From Erwinia psidii (GTDB taxonomy: Bacteria; Pseudomonadota; Gammaproteobacteria; Enterobacterales; Enterobacteriaceae): a stretch of DNA of 64,000 bases. The number at the start of each line of letters is the position of its first letter. The stretch's first letter is position 1. Under the pieces are notes generated by a model. That model searched no databases, was not told where the DNA came from, and saw nothing but the letters and a program-made list of their open reading frames with translations. The position numbers and the translations under genes were made by a program. The stretch is taken from the NCBI RefSeq assembly GCF_003846135.1, contig NZ_RHHM01000002.1, forward strand, positions 62,001 through 126,000. The letters run 5' to 3'. Below are positions 30,840-41,600 of this stretch, in pieces.

Positions 30840-31931
30840 TTACTCATGACGGGCAGAAAGCGATGTGCCCACCGGCTCATTCACCGCGTCAGGATTGCGG
30901 GTGATAAACATTGCGTCGCCGTAGCTGAAGAAACGGTAGCGTTCGGCGACCGCCTGCCGGTAAGCCCGCATCGTATTACGGTAACCGGCAAACGCCGATA
31001 CCAGCATAATCAGCGTCGATTCCGGCAGGTGAAAATTAGTCACCAGCGCATCGATCACCTGATACCGGTAGCCGGGATAGATAAAAATTTTGGTGTCACC
31101 GAAGAACGGTGCAATCAACGCCTCACCGGCAGCCTGGGCGGCGCTTTCCAGCGAACGGACGGAGGTCGTTCCCACCGCGACCACACGATTACCGCGCGCT
31201 TTACACGCCAGCACCGCCTCCACCACATCCTGCGGCACCTCAGCGTATTCAGCATGCATAATGTGGTCTTCAATGCTGTCCACCCGCACCGGCTGGAAGG
31301 TGCCCGCGCCCACGTGCAGGGTGACAAAAGCGGTTTCAATCCCTTTATCACGCAGCGCGTCCAGCAGCGGCTGGTCAAAATGCAGGCCGGCGGTAGGGGC
31401 CGCCACCGCGCCGGGGCGCTGGCTGTAAACCGTCTGATAGAGTTCACGGTCAGAGGCTTCATCAGGCCTGTCAATATAAGGGGGCAACGGCATATGGCCC
31501 ACCGCATTGAGGATATCCAGCACCGCACGTTGATCGTCAAAACGCAGCTCAAACAGCGCATCGTGGCGGGCGACCATCGTGGCCTTTACGCTCTCATCGT
31601 CGCCAAGCAGCAGCTCCGATCCGGGCTTAGGCGCTTTCGATGCCCGCACATGCGCCAGCACCCGGCAATCGTCAAGCACACGTTCGACCAGTACTTCAAT
31701 TTTGCCGCCGCTGACTTTGCGGCCAAACACGCGTGCCGGGATCACCCGCGTATTATTAAACACCAGCAAATCACCCGGAGTGAGAAAATCCAGCAGATCC
31801 GTGAACACGCCATGCGTCAGCTCACCATCCGCACCGTTCAGGGAGAGCAAGCGACATCCGCTACGCTGGGCCTGTGGATAGTGGGCAATCAAAGATTCGG
31901 GTAACTCAAAAGAAAAATCAGCAACGCGCAT
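30840..31931 (-). CDS. queA: S-adenosylmethionine:tRNA ribosyltransferase-isomerase QueA
   Basis: 363 residues from [20 protein letters not shown], which matches E. coli QueA; MTMRV at 31937 is an alternative. [16 protein letters not shown] and [20 protein letters not shown] are family blocks. It builds the epoxyqueuosine ring on preQ1-tRNA. Divergent from acpH and followed by tgt. Confidence 0.97.
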   Translation of the reverse strand: MRVADFSFELPESLIAHYPQAQRSGCRLLSLNGADGELTHGVFTDLLDFLTPGDLLVFNNTRVIPARVFGRKVSGGKIEVLVERVLDDCRVLAHVRASKAPKPGSELLLGDDESVKATMVARHDALFELRFDDQRAVLDILNAVGHMPLPPYIDRPDEASDRELYQTVYSQRPGAVAAPTAGLHFDQPLLDALRDKGIETAFVTLHVGAGTFQPVRVDSIEDHIMHAEYAEVPQDVVEAVLACKARGNRVVAVGTTSVRSLESAAQAAGEALIAPFFGDTKIFIYPGYRYQVIDALVTNFHLPESTLIMLVSAFAGYRNTMRAYRQAVAERYRFFSYGDAMFITRNPDAVNEPVGTSLSARHE

Positions 31932-32099
31932 GGTCATTCACTGTCAGGGAAATCAGGGCGCGTATTCTAGCTGAAAACCGCTCATATCTGAACCACCTCA
32001 TCACCGACGGTGCCGAATATCAGCCTGTGCATGGCGAGAGGCATAAATTTACCCTGACCGGATGTGCTGGCAACGGAGTAAACCGATATACTTCCCATT

Positions 32100-32681
32100 A
32101 TGAATTTTCTCGCTCACTTACATCTCGCCACGCTGGCTGGCAGCTCTCTGACGGGTAACCTGATGGCTGACTACGTTCGCGGCAATCCCCACGGCATGTG
32201 GCCGGAGCAGATTGCACAAGGCATTCAACTGCACCGCCGCATTGATGCGATGACGGATTCACTGCCAGAAGTACGGGCGGCACGGGCGTTATTTCGTGGG
32301 CAAACCTGGCGTGTTGCCCCTATTGCGCTGGACATTATCTGGGATCATTTCCTCGCTTTACAGTGGAATACCATCCAGCCGGAAATATCCTTGCCAGTTT
32401 TTCTGGCAGATTGCCATTCTGTGATCCACCGCGAATTGCACACCACCCCGCCGCGCTTCAGAACGCTTAATGAACACTTATGGACCGAACGCTGGATGGA
32501 AAAATACGCCGATGTGGACTGGCTGAAAAAGGTATTCAGCGGCATTGCCAGCCGCCGTCCACGGCTGGCCGCGTTGACAGAATCACATCAGGATTTCACC
32601 GATAACTATCAGAACTTAAGTGAAATTTTCTGGCAGTTCTATCCCACCATGATGAAACAGGCCGTCCGCCGACAGCTATAA
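32100..32681 (+). CDS. acpH: Acyl carrier protein phosphodiesterase
   Basis: 193 residues. MNFLAHLHLATLAGSSLTGN at the start with GNLMADYVRGNP and HRRIDAMTDSLPEVR matches the AcpH/YajB HD-like family, which removes the phosphopantetheine arm from acyl carrier protein. Divergent from queA as in E. coli. Confidence 0.95.
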   Translation: MNFLAHLHLATLAGSSLTGNLMADYVRGNPHGMWPEQIAQGIQLHRRIDAMTDSLPEVRAARALFRGQTWRVAPIALDIIWDHFLALQWNTIQPEISLPVFLADCHSVIHRELHTTPPRFRTLNEHLWTERWMEKYADVDWLKKVFSGIASRRPRLAALTESHQDFTDNYQNLSEIFWQFYPTMMKQAVRRQL

Positions 32682-32872
32682 AAGCTACAGCCCGTTTTGT
32701 TATTGCCATCAACCGGGTAAGGCTAATAACATCAGTGCTGCTGTCGGTTTTGCTGCGCTTTCATAGATGTAACCTATCTGAACAATCGGCAACGCAGGCT
32801 GGTTCAGGTATCAACATCACCCGTATACTCAGGTTCTTGTTTTTTTATCTAACTACTATTACAGGAGTGAAT

Positions 32873-33475
32873 ATGGTCCTGGTAACCCGTCAAGCCCCTG
32901 ATTTTACCGCCGCAGCCGTGCTGGGCAATGGTGAAATCGTTGAAAACTTCAACTTTAAAAAACACACCGCTGGTAAAGCCACCGTTGTGTTCTTTTGGCC
33001 AATGGACTTCACTTTCGTCTGTCCTTCAGAACTGATTGCTTTCGACAAGCGTTATGAAGAATTCCAGAAGCGCGGTGTGGAAGTGGTGGGCGTTTCTTTC
33101 GACTCAGAATTCGTTCACAACGCATGGCGTAAAACCCCTATTGATAAAGGCGGCATTGGCGAAGTGAAATACGCTATGGTTGCTGATATCAAGCGTGAGA
33201 TCCAGAAGTCATGGGGCATCGAACACCCGGAAGCGGGCGTTGCCCTGCGCGGTTCATTCCTGGTTGATCAGGCCGGTGTGGTTCGCCATCAGGTGGTTAA
33301 CGATCTGCCGCTGGGCCGTAACATTGACGAAATGCTGCGTATGGTTGATGCGCTGCAATTCCACGAAAAACACGGTGAAGTGTGCCCGGCACAGTGGGAA
33401 AAAGGCAAAGAAGGTATGGGCGCGTCGCCGGATGGCGTGGCAAAATACCTGTCTGAAAACGCCGCTAAACTGTAA
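32873..33475 (+). CDS. 2-Cys peroxiredoxin (AhpC/TSA type)
   Basis: 200 residues from the ATG at 32873 with AGGAG eight bases upstream; the longer frame to 32735 is not part of the family. Peroxidatic Cys in MDFTFVCPSELIAFDKRYEE, conserved Arg in ALRGSFLVDQAGVVRH, and resolving Cys in HGEVCPAQWEKGKEGMGA. Reduces peroxides using thioredoxin. In many enterobacteria the same type of gene follows acpH. Ends with a strong terminator. Confidence 0.95.
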   Translation: MVLVTRQAPDFTAAAVLGNGEIVENFNFKKHTAGKATVVFFWPMDFTFVCPSELIAFDKRYEEFQKRGVEVVGVSFDSEFVHNAWRKTPIDKGGIGEVKYAMVADIKREIQKSWGIEHPEAGVALRGSFLVDQAGVVRHQVVNDLPLGRNIDEMLRMVDALQFHEKHGEVCPAQWEKGKEGMGASPDGVAKYLSENAAKL

Positions 33476-33558
33476 TTTCCCTTCAGGTAAAACTGAAACG
33501 CTCGCACCAGCGCTGGGTAACAGATATCCCGTTACCGTTGATCTGGCGAGCTAATCAG

Positions 33559-33585
33559 GAGCGACATCCCGTGTCGCTCGTTTTT
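33559..33585 (+). terminator. Terminator of the peroxiredoxin gene
   Basis: GAGCGACA (33559-33566) pairs with TGTCGCTC (33572-33579), loop TCCCG, followed by GTTTTT: a rho-independent terminator. Confidence 0.85.
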
Positions 33586-33914
33586 CTGTCAGCGGGGTGT
33601 GTCGCAGGACATCCCCCGCCGCTCTCAGACAACGACCCAGCCAGTCCACCTGATGCCTCACAGGCACAGGCAATCCCTCATTTTTTTCCGGCAGTCACAA
33701 CACCATCATTGTCAGCCTGCAGCTCTTATGCACCAACATCAAGCCCCCACTGACACGTTCACTTTTACCGTTACGCACACCTCCGGCTGCTGCATCGCAT
33801 AACGTTGAATAAGGCATTCTGATGGGCTTTTCTTTGCGCCGCGAAGCGCACCAGGGCATGCTGGACACTCTCTTATTTCGCAGTGCGCCAGCTAAAACGG
33901 CGCAAAGGGTACCC
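33586..33914. other. Leader region of the histidine acid phosphatase gene
   Basis: About 330 bases between the peroxiredoxin terminator and the phosphatase start. The open frame extends upstream to 33822, but the signal peptide begins only at 33915, so I treat this as untranslated. No clear operator seen. Confidence 0.4.
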
Positions 33915-35174
33915 ATGCGTGAATTTAGCAAAGGTTTACTGCTACTGATCCTGGCCCTCTCCGGCCAGCTGGCGTACGCGCAACATTACACCCTTGAAAA
34001 AGTGGTGGAGGTCAGCCGTCACGGTGTCCGGCCGCCCTCCCCTGATAACCGTCAGATGATCGAGTCCGGCTCAGGACGTCGTTGGGCAGACTGGCTGACC
34101 GCCGACGGTGAGCTGACCGGGCACGGCTACACCGCCGCCTGGCTGAAAAGCCGCTATGAAAGCCAGCGCTACCGCCAGCTTGATTTGCTAAAACAGGGCT
34201 GTCCGGGCAGTGGCGATGTCTACATTCGCGCCAGCCCGCTACAGCGCACCAGAGCAACGGCAAAAGCCCTGGCCGACGCTGCTTTTCCGGGCTGTGAGGT
34301 GACCATCCATGCCGAAGGGCAAGCCGACCCGCTTTTCCAGTACCCGGAAGGGAAAGCCACGCCAGACGCAGCAGAGATCAACCGCCAGCAGGCCATTCAG
34401 GCTGCGGGCGGCTCTCCGGCAAAGCAACAGCAACGGCTACAGCCGCAGATCGCCGCGCTGAAGCAGGCAGTGTGCCAGCCAGAAAAGCCCTGCCCGGCGT
34501 TTAGCCAGCCGTGGCAGCTGATGGTCTGGTCAAATGGCACCATTGGCATCCAGGGGCTGGATACGCTGGCAGCGATGGCGGAAACTATCCGGCTGGAATA
34601 CAGCGAAAACCAACCGCTCTCTCAGGTTGCGTTTGGCCATGTCCGTTCGGCAGAAGACGTTGCCAGACTACTGCCGTTACTGAGCGTCAAATATGATGAC
34701 AGCAACGATTTACCAGGCCCGGCGCAACGCGGCGCGTCCGTGCTGATGGATCAGATCGCCAAAGCGCTACAGCAGGGCCTCACCCTGCGGCAAAATGCCC
34801 CACCTGACGTGCGCTGGCTGTTATATGTCGCGCACGATATTAATATTGCCTGGTTGCGCACCCTGCTTGGTTTTCACTGGCAACAGGGGTTGTATCCACC
34901 GGGCAATATTCCGCCCGGCGGTAGCCTGGTTTTCGAACGCTGGCGCAACGATCGGCAGCAACATTTTATCCGCATCTATTTTCAGGCGCAGAGCCTCGAT
35001 CAGCTCCGGCGTCTGACGCCGCTCAGTGAGCGTCAGCCGCCACTGGTAACAGAATTCCACTTTCCCGGCTGCCAGCAAACGACCGCAGGCACCCTGTGCC
35101 CCTATCACCTCACCCTGCAACGTATCAGGCAGCATATTATTCCGCCCACCGTGCCGGTGAGCTATCCGCCATAA
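33915..35174 (+). CDS. Periplasmic histidine acid phosphatase (AppA/Agp type)
   Basis: 419 residues from MREFSKGLLLLILALSGQLA, a clear Sec signal peptide ending about AYA-QH; AAAGGG lies upstream. The catalytic RHGVRPPSP motif stands at about residues 37-45 and the proton-donor HDIN near 314, the order of the branch-2 histidine phosphatases such as AppA phytase (HDTN) and Agp glucose-1-phosphatase (HDSN). The Ile in HDIN is unusual. Cys residues allow periplasmic disulfides. Likely hydrolyses phytate or sugar phosphates to release phosphate. Substrate cannot be set from sequence. Confidence 0.88.
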   Translation: MREFSKGLLLLILALSGQLAYAQHYTLEKVVEVSRHGVRPPSPDNRQMIESGSGRRWADWLTADGELTGHGYTAAWLKSRYESQRYRQLDLLKQGCPGSGDVYIRASPLQRTRATAKALADAAFPGCEVTIHAEGQADPLFQYPEGKATPDAAEINRQQAIQAAGGSPAKQQQRLQPQIAALKQAVCQPEKPCPAFSQPWQLMVWSNGTIGIQGLDTLAAMAETIRLEYSENQPLSQVAFGHVRSAEDVARLLPLLSVKYDDSNDLPGPAQRGASVLMDQIAKALQQGLTLRQNAPPDVRWLLYVAHDINIAWLRTLLGFHWQQGLYPPGNIPPGGSLVFERWRNDRQQHFIRIYFQAQSLDQLRRLTPLSERQPPLVTEFHFPGCQQTTAGTLCPYHLTLQRIRQHIIPPTVPVSYPP

Positions 35175-35180
35175 TGGCAA

Positions 35181-35218
35181 CCTGCCGGGCGCTCAGATTT
35201 ATCAGAGCGCCCGGCAGG
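35181..35218. terminator. Perfect 14-base-pair hairpin after the phosphatase gene
   Basis: CCTGCCGGGCGCTC (35181-35194) pairs perfectly with GAGCGCCCGGCAGG (35205-35218) around a 10-base AT-rich loop. AAAGTATTT follows rather than a T tract, so it may act as a stabiliser or barrier as much as a terminator. The region after it turns strongly AT-rich. Confidence 0.6.
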
Positions 35219-35453
35219 AAAGTATTTCATTTACAAAAATAATTTATTCAATTAACACAATAAGATAAATCGCAAAAATAATGAATTTCGTATTGATCGG
35301 GTAAAAAAGGTAACTTAGTATGTCTCGCGTCCGGCGTTAAACCACATAAATTACCCTGTTTTTTTGCAAGTTATCGTTAATCGGCAAAACGGCGCACAGC
35401 AACCAGAAAAATAACTATCTAAATTTAATCAATTTAATGACAAGGATTTGTCA
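35219..35453. other. AT-rich leader region of the exoprotein gene
   Basis: Long runs of A and T (AAATAATTTATTCAATTAAC and similar) mark this promoter region as compositionally different from the backbone, consistent with H-NS control of the island. Specific promoter elements not resolved. Confidence 0.4.
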
Positions 35454-35582
35454 ATGTCAGCTGCTCATCCTGTTCGATTCGGTGACACCACAACGTCTTT
35501 CCCGCAGATCAACGCTCCTGTACGGCACCGTGCCGTCTCTGGCAAACGCCAAAACGGCGCATCCACCGGCAACCTCAACTGA
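35454..35582 (+). CDS. Possible 42-residue small ORF before the exoprotein gene
   Basis: ATG at 35454 with AAGGA about eight bases upstream; encodes MSAAHPVRFGDTTTSFPQIN and 22 more hydrophilic residues, ending TGA at 35580-35582, 49 bases before the exoprotein start. Possible leader peptide. No family recognised. Confidence 0.35.
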   Translation: MSAAHPVRFGDTTTSFPQINAPVRHRAVSGKRQNGASTGNLN

Positions 35583-35631
35583 AATAACGGTCATGTTTAG
35601 CAGGGAATAAATAACCAAAGGAAGCAACGCA

Positions 35632-38600
35632 GTGAACAGGATGTTATACCGTATTATTTTTAACAAAGTTCGTGGCATGCTGATGGTCGTGGCCGACATT
35701 ACCCGCGCCTGTTCAGGTTCGCCTTCCTGCGCTATCTGCCCACGCCCTTCACGCCTGGTCGGCAAAATCAGCGCCATCAGCTTCAGTCTGTGGCTGGCAA
35801 CAGGTGCGATACAAACGGTCCGGGCGTCGATTGTCGCGGACCTTTCCGCTCCCGGTAACCAGCAACCCACCATTATCCAGTCGGCGAATGGCACCCCCCT
35901 GGTGAATATTCAAACCCCCTCCGCCGGAGGCGTATCCCGCAACGTCTACAGCCAGTTTGATATTGACCAGAAAGGCGCGATCCTCAATAACGCCAATACC
36001 AACACCAGCACCCAATCTGTCGGCATGGTTGCCGCAAACCCCTGGCTGGCTGGGGGGCAGGCAAAAATAATTCTGAACGAGGTCAACGCCCGCGATCCCA
36101 GTAAACTCAACGGTTTTATCGAGGTCGCCGGGCAAAAAGCCCAGGTGATTATCGCCAACCCGTCCGGGATAACCTGCGACGGCTGCGGCTTTATCAATGC
36201 CAGTCGCGCTACCCTGACCACCGGCGCGGTACAAATGCAGAATGGCAGCATCACCGGCTATCGGGTGGACAACGGCGACATCATCATCAGTGGCAGCGGC
36301 CTTGACAGCTCGCGTCAGGAACACACCGACATCATCGCCCGTGCAGTCAAAATTAACGCCGCCCTTCATGCCAAAGATCTTAATATCACCACCGGACGCA
36401 ACCAGGTGGATGCGCTGCACCAGCAGATCACCGCGCTGGAAGAAAATGGTGGCGCAACGCCACAGTTCTCCCTCGACGTCTCGCAGCTTGGCGGCATGTA
36501 CGCCGGTAAAATCCGCCTCAGAGGCACCGAAAACGGCGTGGGCGTCCATAATGCCGGAAACATCAATGCCGCCGCCGGTGACGTAGCGATCGACGCCAAT
36601 GGCATCCTTGGCAACAGCGGCAGCATCACCGCCTCGGAAAACCTGCGGCTGGACTCTCAGGGCCAGTTGGACAACAGCGGCAAGCTGTACGCTGCCGCCA
36701 ACACCGCTATCACCGTCGCCGGGATGTTGAGTAACAACGGTATGATTGCCGCAGGCAACGATACCTCACTGAGCGCGGCCTCCGTGGTAAGCAGCTCAGC
36801 CGCCGCACTGGGTGCCGGTATCAACAGTGACGGCACGCCGGGTGCCGCCGGTAATCTGACCGTCACCAGTCAGCAGGCGGTGGGCATTCGCGGTCAGGCC
36901 ATTGCGGCAGGCGATCTGGCGGTAACCGGCACCGCACTGGATCTCAGCGGCAGCCAGACCGTTGGCAACAGCATCCTGCTTCAGGCTGACGCAGGCAGCG
37001 TCAACACCACAAAAGCCACCGTGGTGGCCACGCGGCAGCTGACCGTCTCAGCCCGCGATACCATCGGCAACGATGGCGGCATCCTCCAGGCAGAAAAACT
37101 GACGCTGAACGCACGCGCCCTCTCCAGTCAGCAGGGCCAGATCCGACAATCCGGCACTGACGATCTGCAGCTGTCGTTCGCCGATGGCCTGAATAACACC
37201 GGCGGAGAAATTGCCAGCAACGGCCGGAACCTGACGCTGGACACCTCAGTATTCAGTCATCAGCAGGGTTCATTGCTGCACACTGGCAATGGTGAACTGA
37301 ACATTTCCGGCAAAGCGATCGACAGCATGGCCGGATTGCTGTTGAGCAAAGGTCGCCTGCATTTGAACGCCGGAGCGCTGGTTCTCGATGACGCAGTGGT
37401 GCAGGCGGAACAGCTGTCGGTAACGGCGGATTCCCTTTCTCACCGTCGTGGCAACACCTTGCAAACCGGAAACGGCGATCTCTCCCTCACCATCGGCGGC
37501 ATACTGGATAATCAGCAAGGCCAGATTGCGGCTAACGGCAACATTCTGCTGACCGCGGCAGGCCTGAATAATCAGCAGGGCAAACTGATTGCCGCGCAGA
37601 GCGGCGCGTTACGGGTCAAAACCCAGCAACGGCTTAACAATCAGCAGGGGGTGATGGCCGCCGCGGGAGATCTGTCACTGCACGGGAATGGCCTGAACAA
37701 CGCGGCAGGGCTGCTCCAGTCCGGGGCGGATATGGCGCTGGCGGTATCGCATGGCAGCCTTGATAACCGTGACAGCGGCAGTGACGGCGGTATTGTCAGC
37801 AAAGGGTCACTGGCGATTGAAGGTGGCAATGCTGATAATACCGACGGCTTTATTGCGGCCGTCGGCGAGGCCTCACTGAACCTACAGAACCTCACCAACC
37901 AGCGGGGCACGCTGGCAGGCGACGCGGGCCTGAGCCTCACCACTGGCGCAGTGGACAACCGGTCCGGCCTTGTTCAGGCGGCAACCCACCTCAGCCTCAA
38001 TACCCAGGGCAATACGCTGACCAACTCCGGTGGCCTGTTCAGCGCGGGCCAGACGTTGCGGCTACTGACCGGCGTACTGCTCAATTCGTCAGGACGGGTA
38101 ATCAGCGCTGGCACACTGTATCTCAGCACCCAGCAGCAGTTGCTGGATAATAGCGGCGGCACCCTCAGCGTATCCGGCGAGGCGCAGCTGGACAGCGGAA
38201 CGCTGTTAAACGTCGGTGGGCAGATACAGATAGTGGGAGACGCGCGCATCGACACAGGCGGCGCCACGCTGGATAACACCGCCGGGCTGATCCGGGGAGG
38301 TGAAAGCCTGTCGCTCACCGCCGCTCTGCTGAACAATCGCGATACCCTGAGCGATAATCGCGGCATTGAGGGCCAGTCGGTTACCCTCACCAGTGCATCG
38401 GTCGACAACGCAGGCGGGGCAATCAGGGCCAACGACCCGCTCAGTATCAGCAGCAGCACCCTGAATAACAGCGGCGGCCTGATCTCATCAGCGGCCAGGC
38501 TGGATGTCCACGGCGGTAACGCACTGACGTTCACCAACACCGCAGGCACGCTGATTGGCGGAAGTGCGCTGAACCTGAGCGCGTATTCGCTGAGTGGTGA

Positions 38601-41600
38601 TGGCCGGGTGCTGTCGCAGGATGCCATGCGGCTGGCGCTGCAACAGACTTTTTTCAATCAGGGCGACGTTATCGCCAATGGCGATATGCATTTCACCACC
38701 GCCGGCGAGCTGGTAAATCAGGCACGGATTAGCGCCGGGGGCGAACTTAACCTGTATGCCACGGCGCTGGATAATCAGCACCAGGCGGACATCAGCGCCG
38801 GAGAAAATCACCTGTGGATCACCGGCAGCCTGACCAACCGGGGCCTGATTGATGGCGGCCTGACGCACATTTCCTCATCGGTACTGACCAACACGGGCAC
38901 AGGGCGCATTTATGGCGATCGTGTCGCGCTGCAAACCACCACCCTGAACAACCTTGCGGAGAACGGCACTGCCGCAACCATTGCGGCCCGCCAACGCCTG
39001 GATATCGGCGCCGGGGTTATCAATAACATCGGTCACGGGCTGCTTTACAGCACCGGCGATATTGCCATTGGCGGGACACTTGACGCCAGCTGGCAGGCCA
39101 GTGACAGCGCATCGGTTTTCAACAACCACAGCGCCACGCTGGAGTCCGGCGGGAATATGACGCTCAATATCGGCGAGATTAACAACATTAATGACCACCT
39201 TGTCACTGAAGAGGTGGTGGTTGAGCAGTCTTATCATCACGAGGCGGTACTGAAAGGCCACACCACCCGCTTTAACTGGGACGACATCGATTTCAGCTAT
39301 AAAAACAAATACGGCGTTCGGGATGCGATCATGCCGGACGGCACGCGCGACAACACGTTCTACGAATACAGGTACCAACGCACCATCACCGAAACGCAGG
39401 TCACAGAGAGCGATCCGGGGCAAATCATGGCAGGCGAAAATCTGACCATCAACAGTCACCGGCTAAACAACCACGACAGCCGTATCGTCGCCGGTGGCCT
39501 GCTTGGCGGCATCATTGGCGAGCTGAATAATATCGCCACGCTGGGTAAACGGGTGATCGCCGACATCGGCACCCAGGTTCGCTGGTATGCCAAAAAATCC
39601 AGCAACAACGGCGGTGGCACCACGACGTCGCAGGGTAAGGACAGCAGCAAATACACCCCGGCGGACGTTATTCAGACGGTGGACCTGCAAACTCTGGTAT
39701 GGCAGGAAAATGCCCCCCTCAGCGGCGGCGAAACCACGATTACCGATCGCCGGGTTTCAGGAACAGAAGCCATTATCATCGCTGCCGGTACTGTCACCGC
39801 AGATACCGGGCAAACGCCGGTGACACCGCCATCAGGGCAGCTGGTTCAGCTCGTTCTGCCGGACAATGATGGCGATACCGTCATAAAGATGATCGTCCCC
39901 GATACCCGACTGCCGGACAGTAGCCTTTACCTGGTGCATCCCGCCAGCGACGCGACGTTCCTGATTGAAACCGATCCCCGCTTTACCGACAAAAAGCAGT
40001 GGCTGGGCAGCGATTATATGCAGGATCGGTTCACCCAGGACCCGAACAACGTGCTGAAACGTCTGGGCGATGGCTTTTACGAACAGCAACTGATTCGCCA
40101 GCAGGTGGTGGCGCTCACCGGCAACCGTTATCTCAGCGGCTACGACAGTGATGAAGCGCAGTTCCTGGCGCTGATGCAGTCCGGGGTCGCCTTCGGCAAA
40201 GATTACAACCTGACCCTTGGCGTGGCACTCTCCGCTGAACAGATGGCGTTGTTGACCAGCGACATGATCTGGCTGGTAAAACAAACCGTCACCCTGCCCG
40301 ATGGCACCACGCAGGAGGTACTGGTACCCCAGCTTTATGCCCGTGTCAAAGCCGACGCTCCGGACGGCAGCGGCGCACTGCTGGCGGGCAACAGCGTTGC
40401 GCTCAGCGTCAGTCAGGATCTGACCAACAGCGGACATATCAGCGGCCGCGAGGTGACGCAGCTGACGGCAGATAACCTGAACAACAGCGGTTTTATCGCT
40501 GGCGACACCGTCGATATCCGGGCGCGTACCGATATCAATAATATCGGTGGAACGCTGCTGGGCAACAGCAGCCTGCTGGCGATGGCTGGCCGGGATATCA
40601 ACAGCACCAGCACCCTGAGCGGCAGTCCGGCCAGCCTCACCCTCGATCGCCCGGCGGGGATCTACGTGCAGAACGACAACGGCACCCTGGATCTGCGGGC
40701 GATAAATAACATCAGCCTCACCGCCACACAGCTCAGCAACGCCGGTGAAGGCGGCCAGACCCGCATCATCGCCGGAAACGATCTGAACCTGAATACCGTC
40801 ACCACCACCCACAGCGAAAGCGCCCGCTGGGGGAAAGGTAACGATCGCACCCTGACGCAACGCAGCGAAACTGGCACACAGATCACCGCTAATGGCGACA
40901 TATTGCTGTCGGCAGGCCACGACCTGAATGCCAGAGCGGTCACGGTCAGTGCCGCCGACGCGTTGACCGTGACCGCAGGCAATGACATTAATATCCTCAG
41001 CGGTGACGCCTCATACCATCTGACAGAGAACAGTCATCAGAGCAGCAGCGGACTGCTGTCGAAAAAATCGGTGACCACCCACGATGAGGTGCAGTCCCAC
41101 TATGCAATAAGCAGTCATTTCGATGGCGACAGCGTGATGATGCAGGCAGGCCACGACCTTAATCTCACCGCAGGCAACGTGGCAGGCACCAACAACGTGG
41201 CGCTGGCGGCCGGCAATAACCTGACCATCGGCACGGCGGAGGAAACCCTCCTTGAAAATCACCGCCGCCGGGAGACGAAAAGTGGGCTGTCCGGCACCGG
41301 CGGCATTGGCGTGACCCTGGGCAGCAGCGCGCTGAAAATCACCGATGAAGGGGCGACCCACAGCAGCCTGGGCAGCACCGTCGGCAGCGCACAGGGTAAC
41401 CTGAGCCTGAGCGCCGGTAACAGCCTGACGGTTAAAGGCGCTGACCTGCTCGCCGGCCGTGACCTGAGCCTTACCGGCAGCGAGGTAAACATCCTGGCGG
41501 CAGAGAACCACAGCAGCCAGACCCATACCGTGGAGCAGAAGCAGAGTGGCATCACCCTCGCCCTTTCCGGCACGGTGGGCAGCAGCATTAACGCAGCCGT

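Noticed and set aside
30807..31904. 365-codon plus-strand open frame opposite queA
   Set aside because: queA is certain on the minus strand; the opposite frame is rich in His/Arg/Gln as antisense shadows are.
39832..40920. 362-codon minus-strand open frame
   Set aside because: Lies wholly within the exoprotein gene; composition is that of an antisense shadow.
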